NCBI GenBank assembly: GCA_963718315.1
Contig: CAVQZC010000012.1
Coordinates: 310,001-374,000 of the forward strand
From: CAVQZC01 sp963718315
Lineage (GTDB): Bacteria; Actinomycetota; Thermoleophilia; Gaiellales; JAICJC01
DNA length: 64,000 bases
Reading direction: 5' to 3'
Part shown: positions 55,550 to 64,000 of the stretch, one piece after another
Position numbering within the stretch: position 1 is the first letter of the stretch
How the letters are laid out: each line of letters starts with the position of its first letter
Notes under the pieces: model-generated
Database searches by the model: none
The model's input: only the letters and a program-made list of their open reading frames with translations
What the model was told of the DNA's origin: nothing
Made by a program: the position numbers and the translations under genes

Positions 55550-56060
55550 TCAGTCGCCGGAAACGGGCTTGCTGAGCCCGCAGCGCGGGTCGTGGTAGCT
55601 GGCCAGCCGCTGCAGCAGGCCGTGAAGCTCCGCCCGCTCACCTGCAGTGAGCGGCGACAGGAACTCCTGTTCCAGCTTCTCGACGATTGCACGGAGCTTC
55701 GCCAGCGCCTTGCGGCCCTCGGGCGTGAGCTTGACCACGTGCCGGCGGCGGTCCTCCGGGTCGCGCTTGCGAACCACGAGATCCTTCTCCTCGAGCTCGT
55801 CGAGGAGGCGGACGATGTGGCTGCGGTCGTATCCGAGCGCGTCGGCGATCACTGCCTGGGTCTCGCGCGGGTCCTCCTCCAGGAGGGCCATCACCGAGAA
55901 GTGGAACGCGTTCAGCCCGGTGCCTTCGAACGCCTCGTGCGAGCTGTCCTTGGCCTTGAAGCCCAGGCGCTTGAGCAGAAACACGGTGCTCGACAAGCAG
56001 CTCCTTGGGCGGCCCGACAAGCGGCGTCTGACCGGCTATGTGGGTTTCGATCACGTTCAC
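55550..56060 (-). CDS. MarR family transcriptional regulator, frameshifted near its start
   Basis: GTG 56060 gives VNVIETHIAGQTPLVGPPKE then LLVEHR; a break near 55988 joins VFLLKRLGFKAKDSSHEAFE. Winged helix: NAFHFSVMALLEEDPRETQA, VIADALGYDRSHIVRLLDEL and the wing RDPEDRRRHVVKLTPEGRKA. It is divergent from the MFS exporter gene, which it probably represses; a palindrome (56099-56119) and an imperfect one over the MarR start (56058-56071, CACATTCGAAAGTG) are candidate sites. Confidence 0.85.
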
Positions 56061-56098
56061 ATTCGAAAGTGTAGCGCATGAAACTGTCTTTGTGTGAT

Positions 56099-56119
56099 AT
56101 CGTTGCATGCATCAACGAT
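56099..56119. promoter_or_regulatory. MarR-type operator palindrome
   Basis: ATCGTTG and CAACGAT form 7-bp inverted arms around CATGCAT, itself nearly symmetric. It lies 15 bp before the MFS start (ATG 56135) and inside the frame of an earlier ATG at 56078, which is why the later start is chosen. Likely bound by the adjacent MarR protein. Confidence 0.6.
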
Positions 56120-56134
56120 CTACGGGGGCAATCG

Positions 56135-57614
56135 ATGCAGTCATCAATCACGGCAATCGCCACAGGAAGACGCAAGTGGCTCGCGCTCGCCGTGATCGTC
56201 GCAGCGCAGTTCATGGTCGTGCTCGACATCGCGATCGTGAACGTGGCCCTGCCGGCGATCAAGACAAACCTCAACTTCAGCCAGGATGACCTCCAGTGGG
56301 TGATCAGCGCCTACGCCATCATGTTCGGCGGGGCACTGCTCCTGGGCGGCCGTCTGGCGGACATCTTCGGTCGTCGGCGCCTGCTGATGATCGGCCTCGC
56401 ACTCTTCTCCGTCAGCTCGCTGCTGTGCGGCATCGCCTGGTCGGAACCGTCGCTGATCGCCTTCCGCTCACTGCAGGGCCTGGGCGGGGCGTTGCTCGCC
56501 CCCGCCGCGCTCTCGCTGCTGATGACCACCTTCGCCGAGGGCTCCGAGCGCAACCGCGCACTGGGTATCTGGGGCGCGGCATCCGGTAGCGGCGGCGCAG
56601 CCGGCGTGTTGCTGGGCGGATTCCTGACCTCCTACCTTGGGCTGGTCGTGGGTCTTCTTCATCAACGTCCCGGTCGGCATCGCAGTCATCGCGGCGACCC
56701 CGTTCGTGCTGCAGGAGAGCTACGGGCGAGACGGACACCGGCACTTCGACTTCTCCGGGGCCGTCACGGCCACCAGCGGCGTGATGCTGCTGGTGTACGC
56801 GCTCAGCCGCACCCCGCAGGACGGGTGGGCCAGCGTGTCCACGGTGTCCATGCTGGCCGCGTCGGTCGCACTGCTGGCGGCATTCGTCGCGATCGAGATG
56901 CGGTCGCCGGCTCCCCTGCTGCCGCTGCGGATCTTCCGCATGCGGTCGCTGACGGCGGCCAACGCCACGGCTCTGATGATCGGCGGGATCGCGTTCTCGC
57001 AGTTCTTCCTGCTGACGCTGTACATGCAGCAGGTGCTGGGATACTCGGCGCTCGAGACCGGGGTCGCCTTCGCGGCCACCACCGTGTCGATCATCGTGTT
57101 CTCGAACGTCGCCCAGCGGGTGGTCACGCGCTACGGCGTGCGCGCCGCCCTGACCACCGGATTGGTGCTGGACGCGGTGTCACTCGCCGAGCTGACGCGG
57201 CTGCCGGTCGACGGCCACTACTTCTGGGACATGTTCCCGGCATTCGTGATCGGCGGCATCGGCCTGGCGTTCTCGTTCGTCCCGGTGACAATCGCCGGCC
57301 TGACCGGCGTCAGCCGCGCCGATGCCGGCATCGCCTCCGGGCTGATCAACACCAGCCGCCAGGTCGGCGGCGCGATCGGCCTGGCGGCGGTGACCACGAT
57401 CGTCGCGGACTACACGACGTCGGGGTCCGGCGCCGCAGCCGCCGCCTCAGGCCTGACGCATGGATTCCGGGTGGGATTCCTCGTGCTCGCCGCAATGGCC
57501 CTGGTCGGCGCAGCGATCGCGGGCACCCTGCTCAAGCCGCAGCCACAGACCGCCGGCCCCGAGGTCGAGCGGGTGGCTTCCGAAACACCACATGCAATGG
57601 AGGAGGCAGCATGA
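56135..57614 (+). CDS. MFS transporter, DHA2 (EmrB/QacA, 14-helix) family, frameshifted once
   Basis: Start ATG 56135 (MQSSITAIATGRRKWLALAV), after GGGGGCAATCG. Family motif C-like VVLDIAIVNVALPAI, motif A GGRLADIFGRRRLLMIG, LQGLGGALLAPAALSLLMTT, and, after a break near 56640, WSWVFFINVPVGIAVIAATP. Later DAGIASGLINTSRQVGGAIG is typical of EmrB-type proton-driven drug exporters. Its stop overlaps the small gene at 57611. Probably derepressed through the MarR regulator by an exported compound. Confidence 0.9.
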
Positions 57615-57808
57615 TGACGACCGTTTCACCCTCCAGCTACGAGCCCGTGCTCGACCATCAGATCGACGAACTGCTGCTGCAGCTCCGCGGCCTGGTGATG
57701 GTGCGCGACCTGCTCGTCGAGCGCGGGGCCACCGAGGCCGAAGTGGCAGCGCACTCGCATGAAGCCGAGCGGGTGCGCGCGCACCTCGCAGAGCTCCTGG
57801 CGGCCTAG
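57611..57808 (+). CDS. Small hypothetical protein coupled to the MFS exporter
   Basis: 65 residues from ATG 57611 (an immediately following ATG at 57614 is also possible). SYEPVLDHQIDELLLQLRGL, VMVRDLLVERGATEAEVAAH and SHEAERVRAHLAELL make two amphipathic helices. The ATGA overlap with the exporter gene suggests co-translation. No family recognised. Confidence 0.65.
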   Translation: MMTTVSPSSYEPVLDHQIDELLLQLRGLVMVRDLLVERGATEAEVAAHSHEAERVRAHLAELLAA

Positions 57809-57813
57809 GCGAC

Positions 57814-58107
57814 CTAACTCGCCGGCGGCGTCGTCACCGTGACGGTGACCGTCGTCGGCGGTTGGGTGACCGTGGTGGTCTCCTGTTGGGTCACCGTCGA
57901 GCCGGGGCCGGTCTTGGAGATCACGGTGGTGCCTCCCTTGGAGTTGTCGGAGCCGCCGGTCAGGATTCCGATCAGCAGCCCGACCAGGAGCGCCGCGAGG
58001 ACGCTCGCGCCCAGCAGGGCAAGGCGGGCCGTCGTCCATCCGGCGTCGGAGGACGAGGGAGGCGGGGACTGCGGTGTCCCGCCCGGCTGACCCGGTTGGA
58101 CGGTCAT
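57814..58107 (-). CDS. Small membrane protein with Thr/Val/Pro-rich tail
   Basis: 97 residues from ATG 58107. A Pro-rich N-terminus, one helix (LALLGASVLAALLVGLLIGI), then an extracytoplasmic tail rich in TVT repeats (TTTVTQPPTTVTVTVTTPP). No family recognised. The start overlaps the stop of the DUF1326 gene (ATGA), making it the third gene of the DUF2182-DUF1326 operon. Confidence 0.65.
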   Translation of the reverse strand: MTVQPGQPGGTPQSPPPSSSDAGWTTARLALLGASVLAALLVGLLIGILTGGSDNSKGGTTVISKTGPGSTVTQQETTTVTQPPTTVTVTVTTPPAS

Positions 58108-58733
58108 CCGGCGGAACCGTAGTCGAAGGTCGCTTCGTAGCCGCAGCGGCCGGTGTAGGTGAACTGGAAGTACTCGTCTTCGACGGCGAGCACCTCCGCC
58201 ACCACCTCCCGACCGCTGCGGTCGTGTCCGGGAATCACGCACGAGACCGGTCTCTGGGTCTCGAAAGGCCCCGCTACCCGCACCGTGACCGCACCGCCCG
58301 CTCGGAACCAGCCGCGGCCCGGCGTGTGGTCGATCTCGATCGCGCTGGGCACGACCGCCAGCAGGTTGCTGGGCTTGAACGCCCACGGGAACTGGCTCAG
58401 CGGGGTGCCGCCAAGCCGGCCCGCGTAGACGTCCTCGAGCGCCTGCCGCTGCGCACCGTCGGCCCGCTGGTCGACGTGGAGCACCCAGCTCCAGGGAGAG
58501 CCGGGCTCGTCGTCGCTGTACCAGCAGACGAGCACCACGCACAGGCCCGCGAGCTCGACCTCTCCCACAGCGCCATCGGTGATCCGCCACGACAGTGCGC
58601 CGGTGCACTCCCCGTACGTCGAGCGCCCACCGGCGTTGCCGTCGATCCGCCGGCACGGGCAGATGGCGTCGCAGTTGCACACCTCGAGGTACGTGCCGGA
58701 GATTCGCCACCCGGTGCCGGCCGAGGCGGTCAC
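58104..58733 (-). CDS. DUF1326 domain protein
   Basis: 209 residues from GTG 58733 (GTGA overlap with the gene before). The hallmark is GTYLEVCNCDAICPCRRIDG, a Cys-rich metal-binding-type N-terminus, followed by CTGALSWRITDGAVGEVELA, the AFKPSNLLAVVPSAIEIDHT region and GREVVAEVLAVEDEYFQFTY then TGRCGY. DUF1326 genes are habitually paired with DUF2182 membrane proteins, as here. A metal or thiol function is possible but not established. Confidence 0.85.
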   Translation of the reverse strand: MTASAGTGWRISGTYLEVCNCDAICPCRRIDGNAGGRSTYGECTGALSWRITDGAVGEVELAGLCVVLVCWYSDDEPGSPWSWVLHVDQRADGAQRQALEDVYAGRLGGTPLSQFPWAFKPSNLLAVVPSAIEIDHTPGRGWFRAGGAVTVRVAGPFETQRPVSCVIPGHDRSGREVVAEVLAVEDEYFQFTYTGRCGYEATFDYGSAG

Positions 58734-59497
58734 ATGCCCGCCATCTTCATCGGCGAGGAGTGAAGCCCGGGCACCAGGCCCGGGTGCCACGGCGCCAGCA
58801 TGCCAAGCGTGATCAGCCCGATCCCGGCGGCGATCGCAACCCAGGTGCCATGGCGCCACAGCTTCTCCAGCGTGATCACGACGGTGAACGCCGCCATCCA
58901 GGCCAGGTTCATGATCCCGAGCGCGATCAGCGCCACCATCAGCGACCAGCAGCAGCCGACGCAGAAGGCGCCGTGGTAGGCACCCGCCCGGACGTGACGC
59001 GACACGCCCCGGTAGCTCCCGACGCGCATCAGGATGTGCAGCGGTGAGCGGCAGGACGCCAGGCAGCGGTCCTTCAGCGGGCTGAGCTGGTAGGCGCCGG
59101 CAGCGATCAGGACCGCGGCGGCCACCCAGACGGCGACGGAGTCGCTGCGGCCGGCGAGTCTGCCGGCCACAGCGCTGAGCGCAAGGGCCACCAGGCCAAA
59201 GACCGTCCACACGATCAGGTACCCGAGAACCAGCCCGGACGTACGACCGGCCAGGCCGCGTCCCTCGCCGGCGTAGAGCAGGCCGAGCGGAAGCAGCGCC
59301 GGCAGCATCATCGCGGCCATCATCACCGTCCACAGCCCGAGGAACTCCGCCGCGCCAAGGCCCATCGTCCCCGGCGCAGACGTCATTCCCGTCGCCTGTC
59401 GGATCACGACGAGCCAGGCGACGGCGGCCACGCAGAGGACGCCGCCCGCAAGCAGGGCGCGATCCGGCAGCCGCACAATCCCCGTAGTAGACGGCAT
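58730..59497 (-). CDS. DUF2182 membrane protein
   Basis: 255 residues from ATG 59497. About seven helices. LGLWTVMMAAMMLPALLPLG with its Met-rich run is the family signature; YQLSPLKDRCLASCRSPLHI and AYHGAFCVGCCWSLMVALIA supply cysteine pairs. The C-terminus has Met/His residues (HSSPMKMAGM). Met, Cys and His in membrane segments suggest copper or another soft metal, but this is inference. It leads the three-gene operon with DUF1326. Confidence 0.85.
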   Translation of the reverse strand: MPSTTGIVRLPDRALLAGGVLCVAAVAWLVVIRQATGMTSAPGTMGLGAAEFLGLWTVMMAAMMLPALLPLGLLYAGEGRGLAGRTSGLVLGYLIVWTVFGLVALALSAVAGRLAGRSDSVAVWVAAAVLIAAGAYQLSPLKDRCLASCRSPLHILMRVGSYRGVSRHVRAGAYHGAFCVGCCWSLMVALIALGIMNLAWMAAFTVVITLEKLWRHGTWVAIAAGIGLITLGMLAPWHPGLVPGLHSSPMKMAGM

Positions 59498-59505
59498 GAC
59501 CTCGG

Positions 59506-59534
59506 TGTATACGCCTCCCCACGGGGCCGCGCAA
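59506..59534 (-). promoter_or_regulatory. Promoter of the DUF2182-DUF1326 operon
   Basis: Minus strand TTGCGC (59534-59529), 17 bp, TATACA (59511-59506). The predicted start falls at the ATG 59497, indicating a leaderless mRNA. Confidence 0.5.
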
Positions 59535-59602
59535 GCTGGCGCCGGCTCGCCCGGCAACCAGTCGCACGCGGATAGCTTCGCGGCTGTGAAAGCGCCTTGC
59601 GT

Positions 59603-60856
59603 TCAGAGATCCTCCCAGGGGAAGCTGTCCAGCCGCTCGGCCCCGGCTTCGGTCACCAGCACCTGGGTCTCGAGCTTGACCGCCTCGCCGACCCCATCCT
59701 CGGCAATCAGGCTCTCGACGCATACCACCATGCCGGGCTGGAACTCGCCGGCCAGAAACCACTCTGCGTCCTGCGGCGCGTACACGCCCGGGTACTCGTC
59801 TGCCAGACCGACTCCGTGCAGCAGGCACGAGTAGCGATTGGCGAGGTAGCGGTCGGGGATCGGCCAGCTCCGCTCGGTGTACTCGCGGAAGTCGAGGCCC
59901 GGCTGGACGAGCCGTAGGTTGTGGTCGATCTGCTCGCGCGCGGCTCTGTACAGGGCCCGCTGCTGGGCCGTCATCGCGGCGTGGTCGATCGTCCACGAGC
60001 GGGACAGATCGGCGCAGTAGCCGTAGGGCCCGATCATGTCGGTGTCGAAGGCGAGCATGTCGCCGGTCTGGGCAACGTGGTCGGAGCACTCCTGGTACCA
60101 GGGATTCGTGCGCTGTCCGACCGCACACAACCGGGTCTCGAGCCACTCGCCGCCGGAGCGGATGTTCTCGTAGTGGAGCTCGGCCCAGATCTCCTGCTCG
60201 GTGCGCCCGGCGACTGACTGCTCGTACATCCTCGCCATGCCCGCCTCGCAGACGCGGATCGTCCAGCGCATCAGCGTGATCTCCTCGGCGCTCTTGATCA
60301 GCCGGGCCTGCTCGGTCAGCTCCTGCCCCTCGACCAGGGTCACGCCGCGCCGGCGGAGGGCGTCGGCGCCGGGCAGCTCCAGCCTGTCGGAGGCGAGGCG
60401 AAGATCGCCGCCGCCGCCCCGCTCACGCAGTGCGTCGACGATCTCGTCCGCCCACCGCTCGACCCACTCCGCGAGGTTCTCGCCGGAGTACATGTAGTAC
60501 CAGGCCCACGCGGGCCGTACCTCGTCGACTGTCTCGAGCCCCCTCGCCAGATGGGCTGCGGCCTCGAACTCGAAGTCGATGGCATGGCCGTCTGCGAACA
60601 CCAGCGCGTAGTGGAACGGGTTGTGCGTCGCCCACACCTGCATGTTGCTGACGTCGAGCGCATAACGGATGTTGACCGGGTCGAACAGCAGGATCGCGGT
60701 GCAGTCGTGGGCGGCGACCTGCTCGACCAGGCGCCGCTTGCGATAGCCGCGGGCGGCGACCAGCGTCTCGTGCGGGATCGGGCTGCGAAGCGGGCGATCC
60801 GCGCCCTCGGCGTTCAGATACTCCCGCTTGCGCGGGTCCTTGAAGACCTCGGCCAT
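59603..60856 (-). CDS. M24-family metallohydrolase with DddP (DMSP lyase)-type active site
   Basis: Intact 417 residues from ATG 60856. An N-terminal creatinase-like domain (CTAILLFDPVNIRYALDVSN) precedes the pita-bread domain. Putative metal ligands are Asp271, Asp273 and Asp283 (FDTDMIGPYGYCADLSRSW), His347 (LLHGVGLADEYP), Glu381 (CVESLI) and Glu396 (KLETQVL). Tyr342 and Asp353 also fall where DddP has Tyr366 and Asp377, at a constant offset of 24. Ordinary Xaa-Pro peptidases lack the Asp-x-Asp. A DMSP-lyase-like or related role is possible; a peptidase is the alternative. Divergent from the glycine-oxidase-like gene. Confidence 0.8.
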   Translation of the reverse strand: MAEVFKDPRKREYLNAEGADRPLRSPIPHETLVAARGYRKRRLVEQVAAHDCTAILLFDPVNIRYALDVSNMQVWATHNPFHYALVFADGHAIDFEFEAAAHLARGLETVDEVRPAWAWYYMYSGENLAEWVERWADEIVDALRERGGGGDLRLASDRLELPGADALRRRGVTLVEGQELTEQARLIKSAEEITLMRWTIRVCEAGMARMYEQSVAGRTEQEIWAELHYENIRSGGEWLETRLCAVGQRTNPWYQECSDHVAQTGDMLAFDTDMIGPYGYCADLSRSWTIDHAAMTAQQRALYRAAREQIDHNLRLVQPGLDFREYTERSWPIPDRYLANRYSCLLHGVGLADEYPGVYAPQDAEWFLAGEFQPGMVVCVESLIAEDGVGEAVKLETQVLVTEAGAERLDSFPWEDL

Positions 60857-60897
60857 GCGGTGCCGGATCCTTTCACACCGCCGGAGCGGTAGCGTCC

Positions 60898-61899
60898 GTG
60901 GGCATGAAACGGCTGGATGCTGTGATCGTCGGCGGTGGGATCATCGGCCTCATGTCCGCGTGGCGCGCGCAGCAGCGCGGGCTGAACGTGCTCGTGCTGG
61001 AACGAGAGCGCGTCGGCGCGGGCGCGTCGACGGTCGCCGCGGGCGTGCTGGCCCCCGAGCCTGAGGCCGACGGCATGGGACCGCTGTCGCTCGCCGCAGC
61101 CCGGCTGTGGCCGGGCATCGCGGCCCAGCTGGGGGAGGTCGGCTTCACCCAGTGCGGGTCGCTGGTGCTCTCGTTCGACGGCGCGCCTCAGGCCGAGGGC
61201 CCATGGCTCGACGCCGAGCAGTGCCACGCGCTGGAGCCGGGTATCTCCCCCGAATGCGTCGGAGCGGTGCTGCTCGAGGACGACGCGCAGGTCGATCCCC
61301 GCCTGGTCGTCTCGGCGCTTGCGGAACGGCTCGGCGATGCCGTCCGAACCGGAGCCACCGTTGTCAATCTGGACGCGAATGCGGCGACCCTCGACGACGG
61401 CACCCGTATCGAGGCCGAGCGGGTGGTTCTTGCCGCAGGCGCATGGTCCGCGCTCGGGCTGGCCTCCGGCCTCCCCGTCAAGCCGGTCAAGGGCCAGGTG
61501 GTGCGGTTTCAGGGGCCGCCCCCGACGACGCGCATCATTCAGAGCGAGGGGATCTACGTCGTACCGCGGCCGACCGGCGAGACGATCGTCGGCGCCACCG
61601 TCGAGGAGGTGGGGTTCGACACCACGGTGACCGACGAGGCAACGGCCGAGGTCCTGCCACCCGCGATCCGCGCCGTGCCGGCCGTCGCAGACCTGCGGCT
61701 GGTCGAGGCGGTCGCCGGCGTCCGGCCCGGCAGCGCCGACGAGCGGCCGCTGCTGGGTGACTGGGACGGCATCCTGGTCGCGGCCGGCCACTTCCGCAAC
61801 GGAATCCTGCTGTCGTCGGTCACCGCCGAGTTCGTCGCGGCGACGCTGGCCGGCGATACGCCCCCACCTGAGACCGCCGGTTTCGAGCCAAAGCGATAG
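60898..61899 (+). CDS. FAD-dependent oxidoreductase (DAO family, glycine oxidase ThiO-like)
   Basis: Intact ~333 residues; GTG 60898 or ATG 60904 (MKRLDAVIVGGG). FAD motif RLDAVIVGGGIIGLMSAWRA; VGAGASTVAAGVLAPEPEAD is the ThiO-type region, then VVLAAGAWSALGLASGLPVK, KGQVVRFQG, GIYVVPRPTGETIVGATVEE and GHFRNGILLSSVTAEFVA at the end. DAO-family enzymes oxidise glycine, sarcosine or other secondary amines to an imine plus H2O2. No thi gene is adjacent, so thiamine synthesis is not implied. Confidence 0.88.
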   Translation: MGMKRLDAVIVGGGIIGLMSAWRAQQRGLNVLVLERERVGAGASTVAAGVLAPEPEADGMGPLSLAAARLWPGIAAQLGEVGFTQCGSLVLSFDGAPQAEGPWLDAEQCHALEPGISPECVGAVLLEDDAQVDPRLVVSALAERLGDAVRTGATVVNLDANAATLDDGTRIEAERVVLAAGAWSALGLASGLPVKPVKGQVVRFQGPPPTTRIIQSEGIYVVPRPTGETIVGATVEEVGFDTTVTDEATAEVLPPAIRAVPAVADLRLVEAVAGVRPGSADERPLLGDWDGILVAAGHFRNGILLSSVTAEFVAATLAGDTPPPETAGFEPKR

Positions 61900-61908
61900 C
61901 AGCGCACC

Positions 61909-64000
61909 TCAGATTCCGGGGGTCACTGCGAGATCCAGCCGTCTGCCGATCCTTGCGAACAGCTCGTCGACGACCTCTGGCGTGACGACGGGAAGGTCTG
62001 CGTCGAGGAGGGGCAGTTCGATCGCCGCCGTCTCGGCCTCCGGTGGCGGCTGGTAGCGGCCGGCGATGGCCTCCTCGGCCCGGATCCGGTAGTCGGCGAT
62101 CTCAGGAGTTTCCGCCTCGCCCGCGACCACGGCGGCGCGTTCGACGGCCAGTCGAGCCTCGCCGAGGTGACCCCCAGCGGCCAGAGTGGTCGCGCAACGG
62201 AGCCACGACACGGCCGCATCGTGGGGGCGACCCAGGCGCTCCTCGAGGGAGGCGTGGTCCCGCCACCAGTGCGCGGCCCGGCCGAAATCGGCGTCGAGCT
62301 CGGCGACCACCGCCGGGACCTGCAGGCGATCGAGAGCGATGGCGACGTCGCCAATCGCCAGGGCGGCGTCGGCGCTGGCAACGGCGGCCCTGGCGGCACC
62401 GTCCAGATCGCCTCCCGCCAGCCGCAGGTGGGTGACGTTCCCGAGCACCATCGTGACCAGGCGGCGCGCGCCCAGCCGCTCTGCCAGCGCAGCGGCGTCA
62501 TCCAGCAGGCTGACAGCCTCGGCCAGCCGGCCGGTCTGGAACCGCGCCCCGGCCAGATCGCCGGTCACGTGGGCCAGGCGTAGCACGTCCCCCAGCTCGG
62601 CGGCGATCTCCTGCGCTTCCTCGAGCACGTGAGACGCGCGGGTCATGTCGCCCTCGCGGAACTCGACCACACCCAGATTGGCGAGGGCGTCGAGTCGCAT
62701 CTGAGGGTCGCCTTGTGCGGCTGCGAGCTGGACCTCGGCACGCTGTCGCGCGTCCTCGAACCGCCCCAGCTCGCACAGGGCCATCGTCAGCGGCCAGGAC
62801 ACCGCCGGGCCGCGGGCTCCACCACGCTCGGCACGCTCCAGGTGGTCGACGGCAGTCGCGGGATGCCCCGTCTCAAAGGCGATCCGGCCCAGCAGGCGTT
62901 CGACGTCAGGCCCCTCGAGCCCCTCCAGCCGGGCGGTCGCGCGGGCGTGCTCGCCGAGCTGCTGTTCCAGCTCCGCCAGCGCCAGTGCGTCGGCGCTCGC
63001 GACGTCGGCGGCCGCAGCCCGGAGCGCCAGCTCGCCCCAGTGACGCGCGTCCTCAAGCGCCCACCGCGCCGCCGCCTCCAGCCGCGCCGCCCGGTACCAG
63101 TGCCGCTCCAGATCTGGCAGGTCACAGTGCTCCAGCTGACGCGCGACCTCGGACGCCGGGGCGCCGGCGCCGACCAGATACCGGCAGACCCGCTCGTGGA
63201 GAGGCGCGCGGTCGGCGTGGGAGGCGCGGGCGAGCAGGGCGTTGGCGACTGCCGGATGGCGCAGCCGCATCAGCGACTCGCGCCCGCCGGCCGACTGGGC
63301 GATGCCCGCCTCTGCGAGCAGGGACACGTCCTCGGCGACCTCTGACACATCGCACTCGAAAGACCGTGGCCAGCTCCAGGCTCGAGGTCGGCCGGCCGAG
63401 GACGGCAGCACGCAGCGCGGTGGACTGCGCCGAATCGCCAAGCGCGTCCAGCCGCGCGGTCACGAAGGGCAGCAGCGCATCGGGCATAGGAGGCTGCGGC
63501 AGCGGCACCCCCGGCCGATAGCCGCGGCGGACCACCTCGGTCACGGTCTGTGCGAACAGCGGACTGCCGCTCGCCCGCGCAACCAGCCCGTCGACGTACT
63601 CCTGGGGCAGTTCGGCGCCCCCCAGTCGCCCCCATGTGTCGCGCACGATGCTGGTGAGCTGGTCGGGGGTCATGTCGCCGACCTCCACCCCGGGCGGGTC
63701 GAGTGCGAGGTCGCCCGGACGTCGGGTCGTCACCAGCAGCACCGGGGTCTCCGCGAGCCGTGGAACCAGATCGGCCAGCAGCCGCAGCGACGGCTCGTCG
63801 GCCCAGTGCAGATCCTCCAGCAGCAGCAAGGTGGGCGTCGAGCAGGCGCACAGCAGGTCGCAGATCAGCTTGCGGCCGAGCTCCGAGCGCTCCTCGTCGG
63901 AGAGCTGGGCGGTGGCCGCCGTTTCGGGCGCCGGAGCCCCGACAAGAGGCCCGACCAACGGCAGCAGCGACCGGTCCCCCGGACGCACCTCGTCGATCGC
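61909..64000 (-). CDS. AAA ATPase / TPR-containing transcriptional regulator-like protein (partial, frameshifted)
   Basis: The gene runs off the right edge, so the N-terminus with Walker A is missing. Visible: CSTPTLLLLEDLHWADEPSL (Walker B type), LAETPVLLVTTRRPGD and the NB-ARC/STAND-like MTPDQLTSIVRDTWGRLGGA, then a break near 63360, then a long alpha-helical repeat region (AVDHLERAERGGARGPAVSW, LANLGVVEFREGDMTRASHV, GDLAGARFQTGRLAEAVSLL) of TPR type. The C-terminus ends LFARIGRRLDLAVTPG with no LuxR HTH. Architecture fits adenylate-cyclase- or SARP-linked ATPase regulators. Confidence 0.8.

Noticed and set aside
60898..61899. Thiamine biosynthesis (thiO) assignment
   Set aside because: No thiS, thiG or other thi genes are adjacent; DAO-family homology alone does not show that role.

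Overview
The window is GC-rich (roughly 68-70%) bacterial chromosome. Gene content points to Actinomycetota, probably class Thermoleophilia: a soluble SthA-type transhydrogenase, PAC2, DUF2630, DUF402 and DUF2182/DUF1326 proteins, a caa3-type oxidase with CtaG, GTG starts, ATGA/GTGA overlaps and leaderless-looking promoters. This is inferred from gene families; no rRNA or marker gene is present. Many genes are split by single-base indels although both halves keep family motifs. Breaks are dense in the first 17 kb and scattered later, including in respiratory genes. Sequencing or assembly error is the simplest reading, so broken genes are annotated across the breaks. || 1-17 kb: catabolic gene block. 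After the tail of a flavin oxidoreductase come an SDR, a TudS-like desulfidase and an SMP-30 lactonase. Two divergent operons then leave a control region at 10016-10122. Leftward: two CocE-type hydrolases, an M20 amidohydrolase, an aminotransferase and a chimeric deacetylase/Gfo-Idh gene. Rightward: an ammonia-lyase homologue, an ornithine-cyclodeaminase homologue and a PotABCD-type ABC importer. Together they look like uptake and breakdown of an amino-acid or amide-like compound. || 17-18.6 kb: a zinc-cluster/HTH-like protein, a repeat-bearing spacer, an anchored secreted protein and a DUF402 protein. || 18.6-30.1 kb: a corrinoid-dependent demethylation locus, the most interesting system here. 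It holds a GMC oxidoreductase, a PF13769 protein, a homocysteine-methyltransferase-domain protein, a non-pyrrolysine MttB-family methyltransferase, an IclR regulator, a corrinoid protein, a MetF-like protein, a methyl-tetrahydrofolate/DHPS-family transferase, a RACo-like reactivase, DUF1638, a zinc alcohol dehydrogenase and a GFA-family protein. I infer: MttB moves a methyl group from a quaternary amine or similar donor to the corrinoid protein, the DHPS-like enzyme passes it to tetrahydrofolate, the MetF-like enzyme oxidises it, the reactivase repairs oxidised cobalamin, and the last two enzymes may handle formaldehyde. A clear IclR-type palindrome and promoter lie between mttB and iclR. || 30.1-34.6 kb: a secreted S53 peptidase, a GNAT enzyme and a histidine kinase/response regulator pair. 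34.6-41.5 kb: an aerobic respiratory cluster (cupredoxin, oxidase subunits II, I and III, a tiny membrane protein, CtaG, SCO, heme O synthase). Subunit I keeps every metal ligand but lacks the usual D- and K-channel residues. || 41.5-64 kb: mixed metabolism and regulation. It includes an ABC exporter, cupin, isochorismatase-like hydrolase, SthA, amidase, phospholipase-C-like enzyme, membrane molybdopterin protein, PAC2, hydrolases, an amine-oxidase-like FAD protein, MarR/MFS pair, DUF2182-DUF1326 operon, an M24 protein that matches the active-site residues of the DMSP lyase DddP, a glycine-oxidase-like protein, and a large ATPase/TPR regulator cut by the window end.
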